In this document: positions 13,826-21,493 of the stretch, piece after piece
Position numbering within the stretch: position 1 is the first letter of the stretch
Layout: each line of letters starts with the position of its first letter
Assembly (NCBI GenBank): GCA_031256875.1
Contig: JAIRPQ010000123.1
Span: 1-33,279, forward strand
DNA length: 33,279 nucleotides
Reading direction: 5' to 3'
From: Eubacteriales Family XIII. Incertae Sedis bacterium
GTDB taxonomy: Bacteria; Bacillota; Clostridia; Peptostreptococcales; Anaerovoracaceae
The notes under the pieces: model-generated
The model's input: the letters and a program-made list of their open reading frames with translations, nothing else
Database searches by the model: none
What the model was told of the DNA's origin: nothing
Translations under genes and position numbers: made by a program

Positions 13826-14413
13826 CTATCCGACCCATTTCGGGTTGTCCATCAGCTCATACCCGCCGCCGTCCTTGGCTACTACTAGTTTCCGGTAGCC
13901 TTTCGTTTCTATCGTGCCATAGTCGTGGCCGGCATCCCCGCGGAACGCGAAGAATGTGACCAGCGGCTCGCTCCCCGTATTCACGCTCCTGTGCGCGTAG
14001 CGCTGCGGCACGTACACGGCAGCCCCTGGCCTGAACTCCTCGAAGGTGACATCGCCTTCGGGGTTTTCGAATATCATGCCGCCCTCGCCGGACAGACAGA
14101 AATAGACCTCGGCCGTTTCGAGGACGGTGTGAAAATGCCCCTTTGTCATATAAAATTCTTTTCCAACTTTTCCAGGGTATGTAATAGACGTGCCGAAGGC
14201 GATGTCGCCCGCGTTTTCGGGCACGCCCAGCTCATAAAACTCGTACACGAGCGGGTCGCCGCCTTTCAGCATTTCCGCCGCCGCCTCGCCGTCGCAGAAC
14301 ATATTCGCGACCTTCGACAGATACCTCTTGGAGCTTTCCGCCGTTTTCGACAATCCGTTCAAAAGCGAGAAATCCACCGTAAAACTCCTCGCCCAGTCAT
14401 AGTTATTCGCCAT
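13826..14413 (-). CDS. Cupin-type glucose-6-phosphate isomerase
   Basis: The product is of the metal-dependent cupin class known mainly from archaea, which interconverts glucose 6-phosphate and fructose 6-phosphate. Features are SITYPGKVGKEFYMTKGHFH (cupin motif 1 with two His), TAEVYFCLSGEGGM (Glu ligand) and VYVPQRYAHRSVN (motif 2 His). The 195-residue length fits. AGGAGG lies 5 bases before the ATG and the gene ends in TAG. In this operon it might act on another aldose/ketose phosphate pair; that is inference. A canonical glycolytic isomerase elsewhere in the genome would support a specialised role. Confidence 0.85.
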   Translation of the reverse strand: MANNYDWARSFTVDFSLLNGLSKTAESSKRYLSKVANMFCDGEAAAEMLKGGDPLVYEFYELGVPENAGDIAFGTSITYPGKVGKEFYMTKGHFHTVLETAEVYFCLSGEGGMIFENPEGDVTFEEFRPGAAVYVPQRYAHRSVNTGSEPLVTFFAFRGDAGHDYGTIETKGYRKLVVAKDGGGYELMDNPKWVG

Positions 14414-14442
14414 ATTTTCCTCCTGTCCTATCCTACATTACA

Positions 14443-15402
14443 CTACCTTGCTATGCGGCTCAGTTCTTCCAGCAGCTTGCCTTCTATATCTATGTGGAAC
14501 ACCTCGGCTATGACCTGCGTCCAACCGTGGATGAAATAATTCCAACCGTCCTCCACATGTAGCCCTTTTTCGCGCGGCTGTGCCAGCGCCTGATCCTTGA
14601 ACAGCAAATCGCCGCGATAGTTGATTTCCCATACTAGCGCGTGGTCTGGGTATTCCACCGCGTCGGTCGTGGGCGAGCCGGGGGCGTCCTTGCCCAGGCC
14701 CGTCGCGTTGACGATAAGCGAATGCGGCGGCAGCGCGCGCACCAGCCGGTCGTTGTCGGCGGGCGTGGGGCTGTGCACGTATCGCATCTCTATCTTCGGG
14801 TTCAGGTTCGCCAAAGTACGGCGGGCGGACTCCAGCCTAGGCTCGCTCCTGTTCGCGATGGTGATGACGCGCGGTACGTTCGCGCCCCATTTCTCCTGCC
14901 CGAAATATATGGACATGGCAAGCGAGCTGCCGCCTGCGCCAAGGAGCAACACCTCGCCTCCGCGCTCCTGCCAGAACCCGTCCGGCACGAAGCTCTCGAG
15001 GGCCAGTCCGCTCGAAATCGGGTCCTTCGCGTGGGCGCAGAACATGCCGTCCTTCTTTGACAGGCTCGAAACTTCCTCGAGCTTTTCCGCGAAGGGGTCG
15101 GCGTAGTCAAAGATGTCACCGCACGCCGCGTATAGGTCGAGCTTGTGCGTCGTCACGAGCGCCCCTTCCGAAAGCGGGTCGTCCTTGATGAACCGCGTCA
15201 CCTTCCTATAGTCCTCCGCAGGTGCATGCAGCGGCAGGTCTATCCCCTTGATATCCACGTCCCCAAGCCCGAGCGCTTCCGCCCATTTCGGGAACACCTT
15301 CATAATTGACGATTTCGTTGTCGTCACCCCGATAAAATATAGCGTGGGTTTTGTTGCCGGCGCGAAATCAAACATGCTCTCTCCATTCATCGCATTCGCC
15401 AT
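14443..15402 (-). CDS. Shikimate dehydrogenase-like NAD(P) oxidoreductase
   Basis: The 319-residue protein has the shikimate/quinate dehydrogenase layout: an N-terminal substrate domain (YFIGVTTTKSSI, ALVTTHK, the latter carrying the usual catalytic Lys), a Rossmann motif LLGAGGSSLAM, then IVNATGLGKDAPGSP and WEINYRGDLLFKDQA, and a C-terminal helix (HGWTQVIAEVFH). It departs from true AroE at several conserved spots. Its place among sugar-catabolic genes suggests oxidation of a cyclic or polyhydroxy substrate rather than aromatic amino acid synthesis. The 15402 start has AAAGGA six bases upstream; other in-frame ATGs at 15390 and 15375 are possible. It ends in TAG. Confidence 0.8.
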   Translation of the reverse strand: MANAMNGESMFDFAPATKPTLYFIGVTTTKSSIMKVFPKWAEALGLGDVDIKGIDLPLHAPAEDYRKVTRFIKDDPLSEGALVTTHKLDLYAACGDIFDYADPFAEKLEEVSSLSKKDGMFCAHAKDPISSGLALESFVPDGFWQERGGEVLLLGAGGSSLAMSIYFGQEKWGANVPRVITIANRSEPRLESARRTLANLNPKIEMRYVHSPTPADNDRLVRALPPHSLIVNATGLGKDAPGSPTTDAVEYPDHALVWEINYRGDLLFKDQALAQPREKGLHVEDGWNYFIHGWTQVIAEVFHIDIEGKLLEELSRIAR

Positions 15403-15536
15403 TCTGTCCTTTCTCTCCTCTCTATTGCTATGCACATCTATTCCAATTCCTCTCTATTACTATGCATATACATTTCAATTACTCTCTATTCGGTAACCAT
15501 CTATCTCTATCCATGACAATCCCTCCCTCTGACTTT

Positions 15537-16466
15537 CTATTCCAATAATCCAAGGTCACGCAGCAGGTTTCGCGTGGCCATCATGCTCATGTTTGCGGAC
15601 GCACCCTCTGTCGAAGCGGCGCAGTGCGAGCCCAGCACGACGTTGCCAAGGCCGTACCATCTGTCGTCATGGGGCGGTTCCTCCGCGAATACGTCGATAC
15701 CCGCGCCGCCGATGCTTCCGCTCTCCAGCGCGGTCAGCAGCGCCGCTTCGTCGATAAGCCCACCTCTGGCGGTATTCACGATGTACGCGCCCTGCTTCAT
15801 CATGCCGATTCGCCGGCTGTCCATCAGGTGCTTCGTCGCGTCCGTCAGCGGCACGTGCAGGCTGATGAAATCGGCGCAGCGCACGATGTCGTCTATCTCC
15901 GCTTTCTCTATGCCGGACCGCTCGGCGTAGCCCTTGTCCCAGTAAAGGTCATAGGCCATCACCTTCATGCCGAAACCCTGCGCCCTTTGCACAACGCCGC
16001 GCCCGATAGCGCCCAGACCGATGAGCCCGAGCGTCCTGCCTGACACGTCGGAGGTAGTGATTTTTCCCCAGTCGCGCCGCCTGCAACCCGCGTCGATGGC
16101 GACAATTTTTCGCGCGAGCGCGAGCATCAGCGCGAAGGTGTAGTCTGCCACCGCGTCAGAGTTCGCGCCGACAGTCCTGGAAACTTTGATGCCTTTCGAC
16201 TCGCAGTAATCAAGGTCGATGTTGTCGGTGCCAACCCCGTATTTCGCCACAGCCCTAAGCTGCGGTGCTGCCGACATCACGTCCGCGGTCAGCGGGTCCA
16301 CACCGATGATGACTCCAGCCGCTCCGGATATCGCCGCTTTCAGCTCATGCTCCGGCATAATGCCGCCCGTGCTGTTGGACACAGGCTCTATGCCTTTTCC
16401 CCGAAGCAGGGCGAATGGCGTGTCGTCGTGCTTGCCGAACGAGCGCGGCGTTATCAATACCTTCAT
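15537..16466 (-). CDS. D-isomer 2-hydroxyacid dehydrogenase (phosphoglycerate dehydrogenase-like)
   Basis: An NAD-dependent reductase or oxidase of 2-hydroxy/2-keto acids. The Rossmann motif is GLIGLGAIGRGV (about residue 148). The catalytic Arg lies in VNTARGGLIDE, the Glu in DVFAEEPP and the His in GSHCAAST. Length 309 fits the single-module members without the ACT domain of classical SerA. GGAG lies 8 bases upstream of the ATG. It is 11 bases after the DeoR gene's stop, clearly the same transcript. The likely role is handling a keto or hydroxy acid made by the pathway; serine synthesis is less likely in this context. It ends in TAG. Confidence 0.88.
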   Translation of the reverse strand: MKVLITPRSFGKHDDTPFALLRGKGIEPVSNSTGGIMPEHELKAAISGAAGVIIGVDPLTADVMSAAPQLRAVAKYGVGTDNIDLDYCESKGIKVSRTVGANSDAVADYTFALMLALARKIVAIDAGCRRRDWGKITTSDVSGRTLGLIGLGAIGRGVVQRAQGFGMKVMAYDLYWDKGYAERSGIEKAEIDDIVRCADFISLHVPLTDATKHLMDSRRIGMMKQGAYIVNTARGGLIDEAALLTALESGSIGGAGIDVFAEEPPHDDRWYGLGNVVLGSHCAASTEGASANMSMMATRNLLRDLGLLE

Positions 16467-16477
16467 TGCTAAATCTC

Positions 16478-17311
16478 CTATACCTTTACCAGCTCCAGGC
16501 CGTCTGCGGATGCGGCGATGGCACTTGCTACCTTGCCGCTGATATTCGAGTCCGTAATGAACACGTCTATGTCCTCCGGCATGGCAAAGGTGTAGAACGC
16601 TATATGGCCTATCTTGTGGCTGTCCATCAACATGAAGCTCTGGAGCGACATTTCGCGGAAGCGTTTTTTTATCTCGGCGTGCTCTATGCTCGGCGTGGAA
16701 AACCCTCTCTCGAAGGTGAACGCGTTGGCCGCCAGAAACGCCTTGTCCACGTTGATGTCCGCAAGCGACTCTATGGCTTTCGCGCCGACCGTGCAGTGGA
16801 AACCGCGCCGCAGCGCCCCGCCGATGAGTATGATGCCGTGGTCGGTATTCTCCTCCAGCAGCGCCGCTATGCTGATGTCGTTCGTCACTATCGTGAGATT
16901 CTTCCTCTCCGACAGCGTGGCCGCGAACTCATATGTCGTCGTGCCTGTGTCAATGGCAATCGAATCGCCGTCCTCCACATGCTTCAGCGCTTCCCGCGCG
17001 ATGCGCTTCTTCTCGGCCTTGTTCGCCACTTCTTTCTGCGCCGTGTTCAGCTCCAGCCCCGCCTTGCCCGTCGGGATGGCACCGCCGTGCGTGCGCAGCA
17101 GCTGGCCTGTCTTTTCAAGCTCGCGCAGGTCGGTGCGCACGGTCGCGGGCGATACGTCGAACAGAACGCTGAGGTCTTGCACAAGAATCTTTGAGTCCTC
17201 CTCAAGCTTTTTCAGAATTATGCTTTTTCGTTCCTCCGCGAAAAACTGTCCCGCGCCCGCTTCCTTGCCGCGCTCCGCCGCCTTATCCTGCTTTGCCGTC
17301 GTTTTTTTCAT
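16478..17311 (-). CDS. DeoR-family transcriptional regulator
   Basis: The N-terminal winged helix-turn-helix (about residues 25-80) has the family signature RKSIILKKLEED, then DLSVLFDVSPATVRTDLREL and the RTHGGA end. The C-terminal sugar-phosphate sensor shows the DeoR effector motifs DSIAIDTGTTT, TIVTNDI, LIGGALR and DKAFLAANAF. A charged extension precedes the DNA-binding domain. GAGG lies 6 bases upstream of the ATG. It sits inside the sugar operon and probably represses it in the absence of a sugar-phosphate inducer. A candidate operator lies at 21377-21392 in the operon promoter. It ends in TAG. Confidence 0.93.
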   Translation of the reverse strand: MKKTTAKQDKAAERGKEAGAGQFFAEERKSIILKKLEEDSKILVQDLSVLFDVSPATVRTDLRELEKTGQLLRTHGGAIPTGKAGLELNTAQKEVANKAEKKRIAREALKHVEDGDSIAIDTGTTTYEFAATLSERKNLTIVTNDISIAALLEENTDHGIILIGGALRRGFHCTVGAKAIESLADINVDKAFLAANAFTFERGFSTPSIEHAEIKKRFREMSLQSFMLMDSHKIGHIAFYTFAMPEDIDVFITDSNISGKVASAIAASADGLELVKV

Positions 17312-17471
17312 TAATTACCTCACTGTTTATTGCCTATCCACCACCTGCCGCCGTAGCCGCTGCCAGCCGCCTGCCGTCCCGCGCCGCGCACCACTGCCAT
17401 CTGTCGTCACTACCGCCTATCATCCCGCGCCGCCGCCTGTCGCTGCCGCACCTGCCGCCGTAGCCTGCCGT

Positions 17472-18980
17472 TCAGAGCCGCAGCAGCCTTGCGTATGTGT
17501 CATGCAGAGCTTCATACAGCCCTGCGAAAATTTCCTTTCGCTCGCTGTACCCGCTGCCGAGAACCCTATTGGGTACGGCGGTCTTGCCGTAGTCCTCCTC
17601 GCGCAGCGCGAGCGCGGATATCTCGTCGAACAGCCCTACACCGTAGCCCGCGATGCTCGCGCACGCCAGCAGCGCCGAGTCCGCGACCGCGCCCGTGCTG
17701 ACGGGAACGCCGAGCACATCCGCTTTTATCTGCGTGAACACGTCGCTGACGGATCCGCCGCCCACGCTCAGCACGCGCTCATAGCCCTGCTCCGGCACAA
17801 GTTTCTCGATGACATCCTTGTAGAGCGCGTACTCGTATGCGATGCCTTCCATGATGGCACGGAACATATGCCCCCTGCCGTGAGTCCACTGAAGCCCTAT
17901 ATAGCTGCCGCGCACGAGTGTATCGTTCGGGCAGACGCGCCCCGAAAACTGCGGCATGAAAATCAGGTTTTCGCTGCCCGCGGGTGCGCCGGCAGCAAGC
18001 GAGTCCAGCTCGCCGTAGGACGCGGCGCCGCCGAGGGCGGAGTCGCGAAACCATTTCAGGCACATGCCGCCACCACCCAGATACGCCATCGGCGTATACA
18101 GCCCGTCCGCAACCGATGGAGCGAACAATATCGTCTTGTCCTTCGTGTCGGGCGCGAATCGGCTGGTGGCACAGGCGAGGACGGACGCGGTTCCCGCCAC
18201 ATCGAACATGAGCCCCGCCTTGGTCACGCCCGCACCGAAGCTGGTCGCCGCCGTATCGCCGCAGCCCGCCACGAACGGCGTACCGGACATCAGCCCTGTC
18301 CGCGCGCACATCCCCGCGTCAAGCCCGCCGACCACATCAGACGGACGCAGTATCCTAGGGAATTTGCCCAAGCTCACGCCCAGCGCGTCCGTCAGTTCGC
18401 GCGACCAGCTCCTGGCTTCCGTGTCGGCGAACCCCGAAAAATGAAGGTATGTATGGTCGTAGAAAGCTTCGTCCGCGCCAAGCCCGCAGAGCCGCATCGT
18501 ACAGTACGCCGCAGGCTGAACGAATTTGTATATCTTCTCGAAGGTCTCGGGGCGGTTCTCCTTCCACCACATTATCTTCGGGCCGGCCGTGTAGCTGACG
18601 GGCCCGCCCGTTATTTCTATGGCGCGTTCCTCTCCGAAATCGAGGAATGCCTGTCTCGCCGATCCGCACCTCGTATCGAGCCAGCTGTCGTATGGCGTGA
18701 CCGCCATGCCGTCGCTGCCGATGCCCATTATGCCGGCCATCTGCCCGTCGAGACAGACCGCCGCGATATCAGAAGCCGGCACGCGCGAGAGGTCCATCAC
18801 GTCATGAATGGCATCCGCGGCCGAGCGCAGCATTTCCTCGGGGTCCTGGATGACCGCGCCTTCCTCGGGGTATATCAGGTTCGTGGCGCGCGAAGACTCG
18901 GCCACCACGCGCCCGTCCTCGCCCACCAGCCCCGCCTTCGTGGACTGAGTGCCTATGTCAACGCCTATCAGGTATTTCAT
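17472..18980 (-). CDS. FGGY-family carbohydrate kinase (xylulokinase-like)
   Basis: Kinase of the FGGY superfamily, phosphorylating a ketose or polyol with ATP. N-terminal ATP motif LIGVDIGTQSTKAGL, the substrate region VCLDGQMAGIMGIG, then FVAGCGDTAATSFGAG (second ATP/phosphate motif) and LSVGGGSVSDVFTQIKADVL, which is the C-terminal FGGY signature region. Length 502 is normal. The 18980 ATG is preferred because GAGGCGG lies just upstream. Exact sugar cannot be told; relatives include xylulose and ribulose kinases. It is the third gene of the operon and would commit the substrate by phosphorylation. Confidence 0.9.
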   Translation of the reverse strand: MKYLIGVDIGTQSTKAGLVGEDGRVVAESSRATNLIYPEEGAVIQDPEEMLRSAADAIHDVMDLSRVPASDIAAVCLDGQMAGIMGIGSDGMAVTPYDSWLDTRCGSARQAFLDFGEERAIEITGGPVSYTAGPKIMWWKENRPETFEKIYKFVQPAAYCTMRLCGLGADEAFYDHTYLHFSGFADTEARSWSRELTDALGVSLGKFPRILRPSDVVGGLDAGMCARTGLMSGTPFVAGCGDTAATSFGAGVTKAGLMFDVAGTASVLACATSRFAPDTKDKTILFAPSVADGLYTPMAYLGGGGMCLKWFRDSALGGAASYGELDSLAAGAPAGSENLIFMPQFSGRVCPNDTLVRGSYIGLQWTHGRGHMFRAIMEGIAYEYALYKDVIEKLVPEQGYERVLSVGGGSVSDVFTQIKADVLGVPVSTGAVADSALLACASIAGYGVGLFDEISALALREEDYGKTAVPNRVLGSGYSERKEIFAGLYEALHDTYARLLRL

Positions 18981-19061
18981 TTTCCGCCTCACCTCTCAAG
19001 CCGCTTCTCCTTCTCCTTCAGCTCGCTCACCCGCAGCCTGGCACATTTCTTGCGCCCCGCC

Positions 19062-19125
19062 CACCTAGCCGCCGCGTTCACCTAGCCGCCGCGCTCACCT
19101 AGCCGCCGCGCCCACCTAGCCGCTT
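19062..19125. repeat. 17-bp tandem repeat, nearly four copies
   Basis: Units begin at 19062, 19079, 19096 and 19113 with CACCTAGCCGCCGCG, varying only at the last two bases; the last copy diverges after CACCTAGCCGC and touches the stop of the dehydrogenase gene. It lies in the spacer before the FGGY kinase. Confidence 0.9.
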
Positions 19126-20162
19126 CAGCCGAACACTATCGCCTGCTTCAGTCCTTTCTGCTGCGCCGCGTTATCGAACGCCTGCCGCACGCTGTCTATA
19201 GGATATCTGCCCGTCACTAGCGCGTCCACATCAACGAGCCCCTTCGAAATAAATTCGAGCGTCTTTCTGTAATGCCCGTGGCTGGAGCGCGTCGTACCCG
19301 AGACCTGAAGCTGCTTGTAATGAATCTGGTTCGTGTCCAGCCGCGCGTCCTTCCCCGCCGGCAGCCCGCCGAAGAAGTTCACCCTGCCGTTCAGCGCGGC
19401 GTAGTCGAACGCGCTCTCCTGCACGGCCGCCACGCTGCACGCCGTTATCACGACGTTCGCGCCCGCACCGCCGGTCTCTATGTCCACGGCTTCTTTCAGA
19501 TCCTTCGAAACGGTAATGATGCGCGGCTCTATGGCTTTGCACTCGGCCAGCCTGCTCTCCGAAAGGTCGTTCAGAATAACTTTGGCTGCGCCCGCCATGA
19601 GCGCTAGCCCCGCGTGCATCATGCCGATGGCGCCCGCTCCGATAATAAGAACCGTGTCGCCCGGGTTCACGCCATAGCGCTCGAACGAATTGTATACGCA
19701 GGCGAAAGCCTCGTTCGCCGCTGCCGCTTCGAAGCTGACGTTTTCGCCGATCGGAGTGACGTTGCCGTTCGCGACCGCGGCGGCGGGGATGCCCACATAC
19801 TCGGCAAACGCTCCGTCTATATTGACGCCGAAGGCTCTCAGCTCTTTGCAGTGGTGGCTGTCGCCCGAAACGCACATACCGCAGATGCCGCAGCCGATGT
19901 TCGGCGCGACGCTCACGCGCTGCCCCGCTTCGTATCCGCTCACGCCCTTGCCGAGCTTTTCTATCGTGCCCGAAAACTCGTGGCAGAGCGTGAGCGGATG
20001 CTCCTCGTCTATTCCCGCGCTGCCGTTCGCGAACATGCGCAGATCCGTTCCGCACACGGTGGCGGCGCGAACCCGCAGCAGCATCCCGCCTTCTTCCACA
20101 TCAGGGACGGGCACGTCCACGACCCGCAGGTCGCCTTTTCCATACAGTCTAGCAGCTTTCAT
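19125..20162 (-). CDS. Zinc-dependent medium-chain dehydrogenase (sorbitol/threonine DH-like)
   Basis: It oxidises a secondary alcohol of a polyol or sugar with NAD(P). The catalytic zinc Cys lies in TVCGTDLRM and the His-Glu pair in LCHEFSG. The structural zinc lobe is CGICGMCVSGDSHHC. The Rossmann motif is LIIGAGAIGMMH. Length 345 matches the family. AAAGGA lies 6 bases before the 20162 ATG, which is preferred over an in-frame codon at 20180. It follows the Gfo/Idh gene by about 130 bases and precedes the kinase, so oxidation before or after phosphorylation is possible. Confidence 0.9.
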   Translation of the reverse strand: MKAARLYGKGDLRVVDVPVPDVEEGGMLLRVRAATVCGTDLRMFANGSAGIDEEHPLTLCHEFSGTIEKLGKGVSGYEAGQRVSVAPNIGCGICGMCVSGDSHHCKELRAFGVNIDGAFAEYVGIPAAAVANGNVTPIGENVSFEAAAANEAFACVYNSFERYGVNPGDTVLIIGAGAIGMMHAGLALMAGAAKVILNDLSESRLAECKAIEPRIITVSKDLKEAVDIETGGAGANVVITACSVAAVQESAFDYAALNGRVNFFGGLPAGKDARLDTNQIHYKQLQVSGTTRSSHGHYRKTLEFISKGLVDVDALVTGRYPIDSVRQAFDNAAQQKGLKQAIVFG

Positions 20163-20290
20163 ATTATTCCTTTCCTGCAATTATTTCCCGAGCCGCGCTC
20201 CCGCAGCACATGCCGTATTCTGCTCCCACCGCATCCGCCACACATGCCGCGCTCCCGCAACTCATGTCGCACGTGGCACCACGACCCACC

Positions 20291-21313
20291 TCACAGCTCC
20301 ACTATGCGTTTTTCCACGATTGACTTGTTGCCGGCGTTCACTACGCGGACGGCCATCAGTCCGTCGCGGCCTGTCACCTCGGGTTCGCGCCCTTCTAGTA
20401 CGCACTCTGTGAACGAGATGTCCTCCGCTAGATATGCCGGCTCGAACAGCTGCCGCCAGCTGCGCACTATCGGGTAGGAGCCCGTGTTGCCGTCCGCCGT
20501 GCATGTGACCACGGACTCGTCGTTCAGCCTGCCGATGAACACGCAGCCCTTCGTGCCGAGCACTTCCGTGCGCGCGTCGTAGCCATAGCCGACGCCCTGC
20601 GCTCCGTCGATAATGCCCTGCATGCCGTTGTCGAAGGTGGCCGACATTATTACGTTGTCGTAGAAGTCGGGCCAGTCGTCCTTCGCGTCTGGGCAGCGAT
20701 AATTCCCGCCCACCGCGTATACGGTCCGAAACTCGCCACCCGTGAACCACCGCAGCGTATCTATGTCGTGGCTGTTCACCTCGGCCAGCGGGCCGTTGGA
20801 CTTGCTGATATCGTACATCCACGGCTGCGGCACGGACGGCCCGCGCGTGTTCGAGCGAACCATCACAACGTCGCCGACAGCGCCCGACTCCACGGCTTCC
20901 TTCGCCTTGCGGAACCCCGCGTCGAAGCGGCGCATGAATCCGATTTGCAGCTTCGTGCCAGCCGACTCCGCCGCCGAAATCATGTCGCGGCATTCCTCCT
21001 CGGACATCGCCATCGGCTTTTCGCATAGCACGTGCTTGCCGGCCGAAGCAGCGTCGCAGACAATGCCGCGATGCAGCGCCGTCGGAACCACCACGACGAG
21101 CGCGTCTATGTCCCTGTCGCCGAGCGCGTCCCGATAGTCGCCATACGCCTTGTTTATTTCGAGCGCTGCGAGCGCGGATTCGCGCGCTTCGGGCACGGGA
21201 TCCACCACCGCGACAAGGCGGGCGCGCGGCACGTTCTTCCTGAAATTCACCGCGTGAATCATTCCCGCTCTGCCGGCTCCTACGACCGCGATGCCTATTT
21301 CTCTCTCCGCCAT
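20291..21313 (-). CDS. Gfo/Idh/MocA oxidoreductase (inositol 2-dehydrogenase-like)
   Basis: An NAD(P)-dependent sugar or cyclitol dehydrogenase. N-terminal Rossmann motif VVGAGRAGMIH, followed by the signature CEKPMA (catalytic Lys) and, in the C-terminal domain, EVNSHDIDTLRW carrying the active-site Asp/His pair. Length 340 is typical. AAAGG lies upstream of the ATG. It is the first gene of the operon, directly behind a strong promoter. Members act on inositols, aldoses and their oxidised derivatives; the resemblance to inositol dehydrogenase is a family-level impression only. Confidence 0.9.
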   Translation of the reverse strand: MAEREIGIAVVGAGRAGMIHAVNFRKNVPRARLVAVVDPVPEARESALAALEINKAYGDYRDALGDRDIDALVVVVPTALHRGIVCDAASAGKHVLCEKPMAMSEEECRDMISAAESAGTKLQIGFMRRFDAGFRKAKEAVESGAVGDVVMVRSNTRGPSVPQPWMYDISKSNGPLAEVNSHDIDTLRWFTGGEFRTVYAVGGNYRCPDAKDDWPDFYDNVIMSATFDNGMQGIIDGAQGVGYGYDARTEVLGTKGCVFIGRLNDESVVTCTADGNTGSYPIVRSWRQLFEPAYLAEDISFTECVLEGREPEVTGRDGLMAVRVVNAGNKSIVEKRIVEL

Positions 21314-21371
21314 TATGACCCTTTCCTTTTCGTTTTATTTCTTTTGCTTTCGTTTGATGTCGTTTGCTTTC

Positions 21372-21400
21372 ATTTTACCGCTTCGGGGCGGTTCTGTCAA
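21372..21400 (-). promoter_or_regulatory. Strong sigma-70 promoter of the sugar catabolic operon
   Basis: On the minus strand a perfect TTGACA (21395-21400), a 17-base spacer and TAAAAT (21372-21377) lie about 60 bases before the Gfo/Idh ATG. It would drive the nine genes down to the lactonase. Confidence 0.8.
21377..21392. promoter_or_regulatory. Candidate operator inside the sugar operon promoter
   Basis: The inverted repeat ACCGC-TTCGGG-GCGGT sits almost wholly within the spacer between -35 and -10. A repressor bound here would block the promoter; the operon's DeoR protein is the natural candidate. Binding is inferred. Confidence 0.5.
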
Positions 21401-21405
21401 ATACA

Positions 21406-21434
21406 CTGGCATTTTCATGCAGGAATGTTATAAT
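21406..21434 (+). promoter_or_regulatory. Promoter of mtbB (extended -10)
   Basis: CTGGCA (21406-21411, 4 of 6 matches to TTGACA), a 17-base spacer and a perfect TATAAT (21429-21434) preceded by TGT, giving an extended -10. It is about 60 bases before the mtbB ATG. ATGCAG occurs on both sides of the -10 box, and AGGAAT/ATACCT form an imperfect dyad over it, so a regulator site is possible. Confidence 0.65.
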
Positions 21435-21493
21435 ACCTATGCAGTGGTTTTTTTATATTTTATTGCTGGCAGGTTAAATGGGAGAAACGGTCT

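Noticed and set aside
16614..19085. An 823-codon plus-strand open frame across the DeoR and FGGY kinase genes
   Set aside because: It is antisense to well-supported genes with intact motifs and spells low-complexity Arg/Ala/Pro-rich sequence typical of GC-rich shadow frames.
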